Positions 17,206-24,972 of a stretch of DNA of 64,000 nucleotides are shown piece after piece (position 1 is the stretch's first letter; each line of letters starts with the position of its first letter). The DNA lies in the NCBI RefSeq assembly GCF_002592005.1, contig NZ_NVQF01000008.1:1-64000 (forward strand), read 5' to 3'. Under the pieces are notes generated by a model. That model did not search any database, was not told the origin of the DNA, and saw only the letters and a program-made list of their open reading frames with translations. Source of the DNA: Mycolicibacterium palauense (GTDB taxonomy: Bacteria > Actinomycetota > Actinomycetes > Mycobacteriales > Mycobacteriaceae). Position numbers and translations under genes: made by a program.

Positions 17206-17955
17206 TCAGTCGGCCCGGCCCCGCAGGCGGGCCCGCACCACCTCCCGGTTGACCGCGGCCACCGCCGTCAGCGGGATGCTCTCCGGGCACACCCGGGAGC
17301 ATTCGCCGTAGCTGGAGCACGGCCCGAACTCGTGTTCCATCCGGTCGACCAGCGCACCGGCGCGCCGGCCGCGCTCGACCCGGCCCCGGGTGACGGTTCC
17401 CAGGTGCAGCAGCTTGGCCCCGGCGAACAGGTGGGCGGCTCCGTTCGGGCAGGCGGCCACGCAGGCACCGCACCCGATACAGGCCGCGAAGTCCAAGGCG
17501 TACTCGGCCGCGTCGTGCGACAGCGGTTCGGCGTCGGCGTCGGCGGCGGTGCCCGCGTCGACGCCGACGTGGCCGCCGGCCGAGATCACCCGGTCCAGCG
17601 CCGAGCGGTCCACCACGAGGTCCCGCACCACCGGGTAGGCCGCCGAACGGAACGGCTCCAGGCGGATGCTGGCGCCGTCGCGGAACGACCGCAGGTGCTG
17701 GCGGCAGGCGGGGGTGTTCGGGACCGGTCCGTGCGGGCGGCCGTCCACGGTGATCCCGCACGATCCGCACACACCCTCCCGGCAGTCCGAGTCGAAGGAC
17801 ACCGGTTCCTCGCCGCGCTCCACCAGCGAGTCGTTGAGCCGGTCGAGCAGTTCCAGTAGCGACATCTCGGCGGTGGCGTCGTCGACGGCGTAGGTCTCGA
17901 ACCGCCCGGGTTCGGCCGCGCCGGGCTGACGCCAGATCTGCAGGGTGAGTCTCAC
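17206..17955 (-). CDS. sdhB: succinate dehydrogenase/fumarate reductase iron-sulfur subunit
   Basis: 249 aa. It carries electrons from the flavoprotein to the membrane subunit. The N-terminal ferredoxin domain has CREGVCGSC plus a distal Cys (NTPACRQ) for the 2Fe-2S cluster. The C-terminal domain has CIGCGACVAACPNG and CSSYGECSRVCPESI for the other two clusters. It closes the sdhC-sdhA-sdhB operon, 22 bp after sdhA. It matches the M. tuberculosis Rv0247c (Sdh1) type rather than the classical four-subunit enzyme. Confidence 0.92.
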   Translation of the reverse strand: MRLTLQIWRQPGAAEPGRFETYAVDDATAEMSLLELLDRLNDSLVERGEEPVSFDSDCREGVCGSCGITVDGRPHGPVPNTPACRQHLRSFRDGASIRLEPFRSAAYPVVRDLVVDRSALDRVISAGGHVGVDAGTAADADAEPLSHDAAEYALDFAACIGCGACVAACPNGAAHLFAGAKLLHLGTVTRGRVERGRRAGALVDRMEHEFGPCSSYGECSRVCPESIPLTAVAAVNREVVRARLRGRAD

Positions 17956-17977
17956 CGTCGGGTCCTCGTCTCCGGTC

Positions 17978-19966
17978 TCACGCGTAGTTGCGGGTCTGCA
18001 GTGGCACGGCCGTGAAGGTCAGCTTCTCGCTGTGACGGATCTGGGGCCCGTCGGCCCGGTGTTCCCACGCCGACACGAAGCACCAGTGTTCGTCGTCGCG
18101 CCGTGCCTCGCCGCCGGGGGTCTGGTGCTCGGTGCGGAAGTGCGCGCCGCAGGACTCATCGCGGTCCAGCGCGTCCAGGCACATCAGCTTGGCCAGCCCG
18201 AGGAAATCGGCGACCCGGCCGGCCTTCTCGAGTTCCTGGTTGAACTGGCGGCCGGTGCCCGCGACCCGCAGGTCGCTGTGGAACTCGGCGCTGAGCTCGT
18301 CGATCCGGCCGATCGCCTCGGCCAGCCCGGCCGCCGAGCGGGAGACGCCGCAGCCGCGGTAGAGGATCTCGCCCAGCCGACGGTGGAAGCGGTCGGGTCC
18401 CTGACTGCCGCCGACGGCCAACAGCCCCTCGACGCGGCGGGTGACGTCGTCGAGTGTTGCGGTGACCGCCGGGGCATCGGGTCCGGGCGGCGCGGTGCCG
18501 AGCAGGCCGGCCAGGTAGTCGGGAATCGAGTACGGCAGCGTGAACCATCCGTCGACGCAGGCCGACAGCAGAGAGTTGGCCCCCAGCCGGTTGGCGCCGT
18601 GGTAGGCCCACCCGGCCTCTCCGGCGACGAAAAGTCCGGGGATGGAGGTCATCTGGTCGAAGTCGCTCCACAGGCCGCCCATCGAGAAGTGCGCGCCGGG
18701 CGCGATGCGCATCGGCACCCGGTAGGGGTCCTCGCCGGTGGCGTCGCGGTACATCGAGAACAGGTTCCCGTAGCGTTCGGCGATGGTGTCGCGGCCCAGC
18801 CGGGCCAGCGAGTCCCGGAAGTCCAGATAGACACTGTTTTTCAGGGGCCCCACCCCGTGACCGCCGTCGATCTGGGCGCGGGCGGCGCGCGAGGAGACGT
18901 CGCGCGGCGACAGGTTGCCGTAGGCCGGATACATCCGCTCCAGGTAGTAGTCACGCTCGGAGTCGGGGATGGTGTTGGGGTCACGGTCGTCGCCCGGTGT
19001 GGCCGGAACCCAGATCCGCCCGTCGTTGCGCAGCGACTCGCTCATCAGGATGGTCTTGGACTGCCATTCGGAGTTCACCGGCAACGCGGTCGGATGAAAC
19101 TGGATGAACGCCGGCGAGGCGAACAGCGCCCCGCGCAGGTGCGCGCGCCAGGTGGCCGTCGCGTTGGAGTTGCGCGCCAGCGTGGAACGGAAGAACACGT
19201 TGCCGTAGCCGCCGGTGGCCAGCACCACCGCGTGCCCGGTGGTAGCCCCGATCTCCCCGGTGACCAGATCGCGGGTCACCACGCCGCAGGCCCGCCCGTC
19301 CTCGACGATGACGTCGAGCATCTCGGTTCGGGTGTGCAGGGTCACCGAGCCGGCCGCGACCTGGCGCAGCAGCGCCTGGCTGGCGGCGATCTGCAGCTGC
19401 TGACCGGTCTGCCCGCGGGTGTAGTAGGTGCGCGAGACCTGCACACCGCCGAAGGACCGGGTGGCCAGGCTGCCGCCGTACTCCCGGGCGAACGGCGCCC
19501 CGATGGCGTTCATGTGGTCGATGACGCGGGCGGACTCCCGGGCCAGCCGGAAACAGTCGGCCTCCCGGCTGCGGAAGTCCCCGCCCTTCACGGTGTCCTT
19601 GACGAACCGCGCGATGCTGTCGTTGTCGACCTTGCGGGCCCGCGCGGCGTTGATGCCGCCCTGGGCCGCCACGCTGTGCGCCCGCCGCGGCGCGTCGTGG
19701 AAGGTGAATGACTCGACGTGGTAGCCGAGTTCTCCCAGCGCGGCGGCACACCCGGCGCCGGCCAGGCCGGTGCCCACGACGATGACGGTGAACTTGCGCC
19801 GGTTCAGCGGGCTGACCAGGCGGTAGTCCAGGGTGCGGCGCGACCAGGCCAGCGCGGGGTCGCCCTCGGGCACTCCCCCGTCCACCGGGGCGCCCACACC
19901 GCGCAACCGGTCCAGCAGGGCCCTGGGGTCGGGGCCGGGGTCGAGGCTGGCGTCGGTGCCGGTCAT
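17978..19966 (-). CDS. sdhA: succinate dehydrogenase/fumarate reductase flavoprotein subunit
   Basis: 662 aa catalytic subunit oxidising succinate to fumarate. The FAD-binding loop VVGTGLAGAGCAAALGELGY lies near residue 64, and RRAHSVAAQGGINAA contains the His that binds FAD covalently. HPTALP and the capping-domain Arg region GGHGVGPLKNSVYLD are also visible. The start is ATG 19966, overlapping the sdhC stop by 4 nt; the longer upstream frame only shadows sdhC. Long subunit and gene order match Rv0248c. Confidence 0.93.
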   Translation of the reverse strand: MTGTDASLDPGPDPRALLDRLRGVGAPVDGGVPEGDPALAWSRRTLDYRLVSPLNRRKFTVIVVGTGLAGAGCAAALGELGYHVESFTFHDAPRRAHSVAAQGGINAARARKVDNDSIARFVKDTVKGGDFRSREADCFRLARESARVIDHMNAIGAPFAREYGGSLATRSFGGVQVSRTYYTRGQTGQQLQIAASQALLRQVAAGSVTLHTRTEMLDVIVEDGRACGVVTRDLVTGEIGATTGHAVVLATGGYGNVFFRSTLARNSNATATWRAHLRGALFASPAFIQFHPTALPVNSEWQSKTILMSESLRNDGRIWVPATPGDDRDPNTIPDSERDYYLERMYPAYGNLSPRDVSSRAARAQIDGGHGVGPLKNSVYLDFRDSLARLGRDTIAERYGNLFSMYRDATGEDPYRVPMRIAPGAHFSMGGLWSDFDQMTSIPGLFVAGEAGWAYHGANRLGANSLLSACVDGWFTLPYSIPDYLAGLLGTAPPGPDAPAVTATLDDVTRRVEGLLAVGGSQGPDRFHRRLGEILYRGCGVSRSAAGLAEAIGRIDELSAEFHSDLRVAGTGRQFNQELEKAGRVADFLGLAKLMCLDALDRDESCGAHFRTEHQTPGGEARRDDEHWCFVSAWEHRADGPQIRHSEKLTFTAVPLQTRNYA

Positions 19967-20733
19967 GTCAGCACCCCGGTCCACACCGCGACGGGGATCG
20001 TCATGTTGCCGACCATCACCGCCAGGGCCAGCAGTCCACCCAGCGCCACCCCGACCTGGCGCAGCCGGTGCCCGGTCACCCCGAGATCGTTGACGGCCGT
20101 GTACAAGCCGTGCAGAAGGTGCGCGCCGAGCACCACCATGGCCAGCAGATAGAAGGCCCCGACGGCGGGCCTGCTGAAACTGGCCACCAGGTTGGCGTAG
20201 GCGTGCCCGGACTCGAAGGCGGCGCTGGCCGCCGGGCGCGCACCCACGGTGAGGTCGAGGATGTGGAAGACGATGAACAGCAGCAGAACCACGCCGCCGA
20301 CCAGCATGGTGCGTGCGGTGTAGGAGCGCAGCGTCTCCAGCGGTGACAGGCCCACCCCGAGCCGCCGGCGCCGGAACCGGCCCCGGGCCCGGTGCGCCCG
20401 GCCGGTGAGCAGCAACGCGGCGCCGACGTGGGCGATCAGGCAGGCCGACAACACGATCCGAAAGATCCACAGCGCGCCCTCGTAGGGCAGCAGCGGCTCG
20501 GCCAGGGTGCGCAGCCAGTGGGCGTAGGCGTCGAAATGCGCGGCCCCGGAGTAGACCTTGAGGTTGCCGATCATGTGCACGAGCACGAACAGCGCGAACA
20601 CCACACCGGTTCCGGCCATGACGAGCTTGAGCGTCACCGACGACGGCCGCCACCACCAGGACCAGGAACGCCGGTGGACCGGACCGCGGGTCACCTCATG
20701 GCCGGCGTCGGCGGTGTCCACCGTCGATGTCAT
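19963..20733 (-). CDS. sdhC: succinate dehydrogenase membrane anchor subunit (single-chain SdhC type)
   Basis: 256 aa, five predicted transmembrane helices (about 35-60, 90-115, 143-165, 185-215 and 230-252), which anchors the enzyme and passes electrons to quinone. Conserved His residues in helix 1 (VHMIGNLKVYSG), helix 2 (AHVGAALLL) and helix 3 (VFHILDLTV) are candidate heme ligands, as in Bacillus-type and Rv0249c cytochrome b subunits. ATG 20733 is preferred to an upstream TTG. It leads the operon; the region upstream carries a 14-bp tandem array. Confidence 0.88.
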   Translation of the reverse strand: MTSTVDTADAGHEVTRGPVHRRSWSWWWRPSSVTLKLVMAGTGVVFALFVLVHMIGNLKVYSGAAHFDAYAHWLRTLAEPLLPYEGALWIFRIVLSACLIAHVGAALLLTGRAHRARGRFRRRRLGVGLSPLETLRSYTARTMLVGGVVLLLFIVFHILDLTVGARPAASAAFESGHAYANLVASFSRPAVGAFYLLAMVVLGAHLLHGLYTAVNDLGVTGHRLRQVGVALGGLLALAVMVGNMTIPVAVWTGVLT

Positions 20734-20901
20734 CGCGCCCCCCAACCACTGACGTCACGACGAAACTACCCGCTGGCGAGGGTGGGCGCAGCGGGTCGGC
20801 GCCACGACGGGATCGTGGGCCCCGCGCGGGGAGCCCGATGGGTCCCGATGAGTCCGATCTCCCTCGCCGGTCGGTACATGCGTCGCAGGTCCATCCGAAT
20901 C

Positions 20902-20957
20902 AACACCGTCCGATCCACACCGTCCGATCCACGCCGTCCGATCCACACCGTCCGATC
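20902..20957. repeat. 14-bp tandem repeat, four copies
   Basis: Consecutive units at 20902-20915, 20916-20929, 20930-20943 and 20944-20957 read CACACCGTCCGATC with one or two changes each. The array ends 17 bp before the start of the dihydrofolate-reductase-like gene at 20975, just ahead of its ribosome-binding site AAGGTAAGG, and 169 bp from the divergent sdhC start, so it could affect either promoter. Confidence 0.9.
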
Positions 20958-20974
20958 AAGGTAAGGAATCACCC

Positions 20975-21619
20975 ATGTCACGCACCCGGGTACACAACAT
21001 GAACGTCTCTCTCGACGGCTATGCCGCCGGCGAGGACGTGACGTTCGACGCCCCGATCGGCGGTGCCGAACGGTTGTTCAACTGGTTCGACGGACGCGTG
21101 ATCCACGGGGTCGACCGGGTGAATGAACCCGTCACGCTGGACCGCGCCCTGACCAGCCTGTGGGGTCAGGGCATCGGCGCCGAGATCATGGGACGCCGCA
21201 AGTTCGGCCCCCAGCTCGGCGAGTGGCCGGACGACGGGTGGCGGGGCTGGTGGGGCGACGAGCCGCCGTTCCGGACACCGGTGTTCGTCATGACCCATTA
21301 TCCGCGCGCCCCCATCGACTTCCCCAACGGCACCAGCTTTCATTTCGTCGACGCGTCGCCGCGCGAGGTGTTGGGGCTGGCCCGGCAGGCCGCCAACGGT
21401 CGCGACGTCCGCATCGGCGGTGGCCCCTCGACGGTGCGGCAGTTCCTTCGGGCCGACCTGATCGACTTCATGCACCTGGTGATCGTGCCCGTCACCCTCG
21501 GCCGCGGCGTGTCGCTGTGGGAGGGCCTGGGCGGCGTCGAGAACCGCTTCACGATAGAGACGGTGATCTCGGCCAGTGGGCTCACCCATCAGCTCTGGAA
21601 CAGGAACGAGCGCGGCTGA
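20975..21619 (+). CDS. dihydrofolate reductase family protein (RibD C-terminal type)
   Basis: 214 aa, a single DHFR/RibD C-terminal fold: MNVSLDGYAAG near the start, IMGRRKFGP, VFVMTHYPRAP, RIGGGPSTVRQFL and the VTLGRGVSLW strand, typical of stand-alone NADPH-dependent reductases of this family. The substrate is unknown; most members are not essential folate enzymes. The AAGGTAAGG ribosome site lies about 8-16 nt ahead of the ATG. It converges on the SDR gene 21 bp away and shows no operon partner. Confidence 0.85.
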   Translation: MSRTRVHNMNVSLDGYAAGEDVTFDAPIGGAERLFNWFDGRVIHGVDRVNEPVTLDRALTSLWGQGIGAEIMGRRKFGPQLGEWPDDGWRGWWGDEPPFRTPVFVMTHYPRAPIDFPNGTSFHFVDASPREVLGLARQAANGRDVRIGGGPSTVRQFLRADLIDFMHLVIVPVTLGRGVSLWEGLGGVENRFTIETVISASGLTHQLWNRNERG

Positions 21620-21640
21620 GCGCTCTCCCTTGAGCCCGGG

Positions 21641-22420
21641 TCACCGGATGGTGTAACCGCCGTCCACCAGGAGGTCGGCACCGTTGATCATCGCGGCCGC
21701 ACCGGAGGCCAGGAACACCGCGGCCGCGGCGATCTCCTCGGGATAGGCGAAGCGGCCCGTCGGGATCTGCGCCTTGAGCCGGTCGCCCTTCTCGTTCTGC
21801 CATGCGTTGCGCCCCAGCTCGGTGAGCACGACGGTGGGGCTGATGGTGTTGGCGGTGATGCCATGACCGCCCCACTCCAGGGCGAGCACCTTGGTCAGGC
21901 CGAGCACGCCGAACTTCGACGCGCAGTAGGCGGCGTGCTCGGCGATCGCGACGCTGGCCGCCTGGGAGGCCAGGTTCACCACCCGCCCGTAGCCCTGGCG
22001 GCGCATCAGTACGCCGACCTTCTGGCACATCAGGAAGGTCCCGGTGAGGTTGATCGCGAGGGTCTTCTCCCAGTCCTTGACGTCCAGCTCCTCGGCCGGG
22101 GCCAGCAGCGCCACACCGGCGCAGTTGACCAGGATGTCGATCCGCCCGAACCGGTCGGCCACCTGGTCGACCGCCGCGCCGACCGACTCCGGGGAGCTGA
22201 CGTCGCACGCCACCGCGGTGTGGTCGGCCCCGAGGCTGTGGGCGTGCTCGACTGCGGCGGGTAGCGAGAGGTCCAGGATCGCCACGCGGGCGCCCCTGGC
22301 GGCATACGCCGACGCGATCGCGGCGCCGATTCCGGAGGCGCCGCCGGTGACGACGGCCACCCGGCCGGCGAGCGTGAAATCGGCATCCGCCTGGGGGTCG
22401 GTGACGGGTTCGGTACTCAT
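21641..22420 (-). CDS. dthD: SDR polyol dehydrogenase, probable D-threitol dehydrogenase
   Basis: 259 aa classical SDR. TGGASGIG at 25-32 binds NAD(P), LVNCAG at 97-102 is an NNAG variant, and Ser152, Tyr165 and Lys169 (YCASK) form the catalytic set. GAGGAT precedes the ATG at 22420. Downstream of RpiB-type isomerase and DhaK-DhaL kinase genes on the same strand, it completes the known M. smegmatis route D-threitol to D-erythrulose, to D-erythrulose-4-phosphate, to D-erythrose-4-phosphate. The substrate is inferred from this context; another four-carbon polyol is possible. Confidence 0.75.
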   Translation of the reverse strand: MSTEPVTDPQADADFTLAGRVAVVTGGASGIGAAIASAYAARGARVAILDLSLPAAVEHAHSLGADHTAVACDVSSPESVGAAVDQVADRFGRIDILVNCAGVALLAPAEELDVKDWEKTLAINLTGTFLMCQKVGVLMRRQGYGRVVNLASQAASVAIAEHAAYCASKFGVLGLTKVLALEWGGHGITANTISPTVVLTELGRNAWQNEKGDRLKAQIPTGRFAYPEEIAAAAVFLASGAAAMINGADLLVDGGYTIR

Positions 22421-22440
22421 GGTGATCCTCCTCGGTTGTC

Positions 22441-22956
22441 TCAGCAGCCGCCGGCCGGCTCGTACTCGGTGATGGCGTCGACCTTGGCCGCCGATGCCGA
22501 GGCCGGGTCGAACTGGTAGTCCAGCCACTCCCTGGCCAGCCGGCGGGCCAGTTCGATGCCGACGACGCGCTGACCGAAACACAGCACCTGGGCGTTGTTG
22601 GACAGCACCGAGCGTTCGACGGAGAAGCTGTCGTGGGCGGTGACGGCGCGGATTCCGGGGACCTTGTTGGCGCTGATGGCCATGCCCAGCCCGGTTCCGC
22701 AGATCAGCAGTGCCCGGTCGGCCTCGCCGTCGGCGACCAGCCGGGCGGCGCGCACCGCGATGTGCGGGTAGGCGGTGGCGGGGTCCTCGCCGGCCGGGTC
22801 GACCCCGACGTCGATGACCGCGCCCACCCGGTGGTCGGCCTCCAGGTCCTTGCGCAGCGCGTCCTTGTAGTCGAGGCCGGCGTCGTCGGCGCCGACGACG
22901 ATCCTGAGGCCGGTGGGTGGGGTCCCAGTTGGTGGGGTCCCAGTTGGTGGGGTCAC
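22441..22956 (-). CDS. derI: RpiB/LacAB family isomerase, probable D-erythrulose-4-phosphate isomerase
   Basis: 171 aa. The fold matches ribose-5-phosphate isomerase B, with the catalytic Cys in [19 protein letters not shown]. Two normally conserved spots differ: the N-terminal DHAG is DDAG, and the HN of the usual SRxHNDAN segment is replaced within [16 protein letters not shown], so ribose-5-phosphate is an unlikely substrate. The start is GTG 22956, overlapping the kinase stop by 4 nt (GTGA). The first 15 residues include PPTGT repeats from a 15-bp minisatellite. Pathway role inferred from neighbours. Confidence 0.75.
   Translation of the reverse strand: MTPPTGTPPTGTPPTGLRIVVGADDAGLDYKDALRKDLEADHRVGAVIDVGVDPAGEDPATAYPHIAVRAARLVADGEADRALLICGTGLGMAISANKVPGIRAVTAHDSFSVERSVLSNNAQVLCFGQRVVGIELARRLAREWLDYQFDPASASAAKVDAITEYEPAGGC
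22916..22954 (-). repeat. in-frame 15-bp tandem repeat in derI
   Basis: GGTGGGGTCCCAGTT occurs at 22916-22930 and 22931-22945, followed by a 9-bp partial copy to 22954. It encodes PPTGT repeats directly after the derI start codon. Confidence 0.9.
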
Positions 22957-24815
22957 TGCGGGCTCCTTGCCGGGTCGTTGGCTGCCGTGAGGACGTTCGC
23001 CGCGGCCCGCACGCACAGCGCGAAGGACACGGCACCGGGGTCCGGGGTGCCGACGCTGCGTTCGGCCAGTGGCCGGGCCCGGCCCACGCGGGGTTTCAGT
23101 GCGGCCGTCGCCTGCGCGGCCGTCTCCGCGTCGACGGCCGCGCGCTGCCAGGCCTCGACGAGCGGGGTGCCACGGGCCGTCTCGTGGTCGAGCCGGTCGG
23201 CGAAGGGGGTCGCCGCGTCCACCATCGTCTTGTCTCCGGGGCCGGCCTTGCCGAGGGAGCAGACCGCGTCGAGGCCGGCGCGCACCGCCGCGGCCACGTC
23301 GGAGCCGGTGATCTCGTCGCGGTCGTCGCCCAGCCGGTTTCCCAACGCGGACAACGCCGCACCCCAGAGCACCCCGGAGGTTCCGCCGGCCTGGCCGGCC
23401 CAGGCCTCGCCGGCCGCACGCAACACCGTGGCGGCCCCCGGGTCCGTGCTGCCGGCCGTGCCAGTTCCGCCGGTGCTGCCGGCCATGCCAGTTCCGCCGG
23501 TGCTGCCGGCCATGCTGACGGCCGCGGCCAGCGCCGCCGAGGTGCCCTTGGCCATGCCGCGGCCGTGGTCCCCGTCGCCGGCTACGGCGTCGATACGGCC
23601 GAGTTCCTCGGCGGCATCGTCGACGGCGGCGGCCATCGCGGCCAGGATGCCGACGACGGTCCGCGCGCAGCGCCGTGACGCCCCGGAGGACTCGGTGGAC
23701 TCAACCGTCTCGGTGGCCCCGGCTGTGCTCGCAGCCGGCACGATGCGCCGTCCCGCGTCGACCGCCGCCGTGGCCGGCTCGGTGGCCGGCTCGGTGGTCA
23801 GCTCGGTGGCCGGCGGAATGCTCGTGACGCCACCCTTGCGGTAGGCCGGAGTGTCCGCCGGTGCGCGCCAGAGGGTTTCGAGTTCGTCGTCGAGGAACAC
23901 CAGGGTCAGCGAGCAGCCCGCCATGTCCAGGCTGGTGACCAGTTCACCGACCTCGGGGTCGACGAGCGTGTACCCGGCGTCGCGCAGCATCGGCGCCACC
24001 GAGCGCCAGACGACGAACAGCTCCTCGTACTTGGTGGCGCCGAGTCCGTTGAGGATGACGCCCACCCGGCGGGTGTCCCCCGGGGCCTCGGCCAGCACGC
24101 CGTCGACGAGGCGGCGCGCCAGCTCCGCGGCACGCGGAAGTGCGGCCTCGGCGACACCGGGCTCGCCGTGGATCCCCAGCCCGACACCCATCTGCCCGTC
24201 CGGGACGCTGAACAACGGCGTCTCGGCGCCGGGCATGGTGCAGCCGCCGAACGCCACCCCCAGGGTCCGGGTGCGGTCGTTGGCCAGTCGGGCGGCTCGT
24301 TCGACACCGTCGAGGTCGTACCCGGCCTCGGCGGCGGCGCCGGCCACCTTGAACACCACGAAATCGCCGGCGATACCACGACGCTTGTTAATTTCTTCAC
24401 GAGAAGCGCTAGCGATGTCGTCGGTGACGAACACCACCCGGGTGTCGACGCCCTCGTCGCGCAACCGCTGCTGGGCGAGCGTGAAGTTCATGACGTCGCC
24501 GGCGTAGTTGCCCGTGCTGAACAGCAGCCCGGCGCCGTTGGATGCGGCCCGCCCGACCGAGTACGCATCCTGGGTCGAGGGCGAGGTGAACACGTTGCCG
24601 ACCACGGCACCGTCGGCGAAACCCGTTCCCACGATGCCGCAGAACGCCGGGTAGTGACCGGATCCGCCGCCGACGACGACGGCCACCTTGCCCGGCGCCG
24701 CACTGGCCCGTACGACACCGCCCCGGACCGAGAGCACACGGTCGGCATAGAGGTCGCAGAACCCGGCCAGCAGGTCCTCGCTGAACGCTCTCGGATCATC
24801 AAAGAGTTTCGTCAC
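22953..24815 (-). CDS. derK: DhaK-DhaL fusion kinase, probable D-erythrulose kinase
   Basis: 620 aa ATP-dependent keto-sugar kinase. The DhaK half (1-325) has [10 protein letters not shown] with His54, and GLGIHGEPG with His216, the residue that forms the hemiaminal with the keto substrate. The DhaL half (about 385-620) has [11 protein letters not shown], whose Asp409, Asp414 and Asp416 bind Mg-ATP. GTG 24815 is chosen because AAGGA lies about 9 nt ahead; an upstream ATG lacks this. The linker (335-380) is Thr/Glu/Ala-rich, and a Gly/Ser/Thr repeat interrupts DhaL at 436-457. Context favours D-erythrulose over dihydroxyacetone. Confidence 0.82.
   Translation of the reverse strand: MTKLFDDPRAFSEDLLAGFCDLYADRVLSVRGGVVRASAAPGKVAVVVGGGSGHYPAFCGIVGTGFADGAVVGNVFTSPSTQDAYSVGRAASNGAGLLFSTGNYAGDVMNFTLAQQRLRDEGVDTRVVFVTDDIASASREEINKRRGIAGDFVVFKVAGAAAEAGYDLDGVERAARLANDRTRTLGVAFGGCTMPGAETPLFSVPDGQMGVGLGIHGEPGVAEAALPRAAELARRLVDGVLAEAPGDTRRVGVILNGLGATKYEELFVVWRSVAPMLRDAGYTLVDPEVGELVTSLDMAGCSLTLVFLDDELETLWRAPADTPAYRKGGVTSIPPATELTTEPATEPATAAVDAGRRIVPAASTAGATETVESTESSGASRRCARTVVGILAAMAAAVDDAAEELGRIDAVAGDGDHGRGMAKGTSAALAAAVSMAGSTGGTGMAGSTGGTGTAGSTDPGAATVLRAAGEAWAGQAGGTSGVLWGAALSALGNRLGDDRDEITGSDVAAAVRAGLDAVCSLGKAGPGDKTMVDAATPFADRLDHETARGTPLVEAWQRAAVDAETAAQATAALKPRVGRARPLAERSVGTPDPGAVSFALCVRAAANVLTAANDPARSPQ
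23446..23515 (-). repeat. in-frame 27-bp tandem repeat in derK
   Basis: Two full 27-nt units (23446-23472, 23473-23499) and a 16-nt partial copy encode [13 protein letters not shown] repeats inside the DhaL domain, between its first and second helices. Confidence 0.88.
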
Positions 24816-24972
24816 CGGTCGATTCCTTACGCTCCTGCGGCGGGCGGCGGCCCGATCCACTGGCTTCATAACATCTCAGACGAGATTTCTAATGTCTAGG
24901 CATTGATTAATATCACATGGAACGTTATCTTTCTCGCACCGCACAGTTGCGGCCCCAGCAGAGGAGCACCGA
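24816..24972. promoter_or_regulatory. AT-rich divergent control region of the polyol genes
   Basis: This 157-bp spacer separates the leftward kinase operon from the rightward ABC operon. Its centre (24868-24935) is clearly AT-rich against the surrounding DNA. It contains ATCTC-AGAC-GAGAT (24874-24887), AATG-TCTAGG-CATT (24891-24904) and ATTAAT, candidate regulator sites and -10 elements. The DeoR-family protein encoded at 28890 is the obvious candidate regulator; binding is inferred. Confidence 0.55.

Noticed and set aside
22953..24815. Ordinary dihydroxyacetone kinase for glycerol use
   Set aside because: Sequence alone allows it, but linked RpiB-type isomerase and SDR fit a four-carbon keto-sugar better; dihydroxyacetone remains a fallback.
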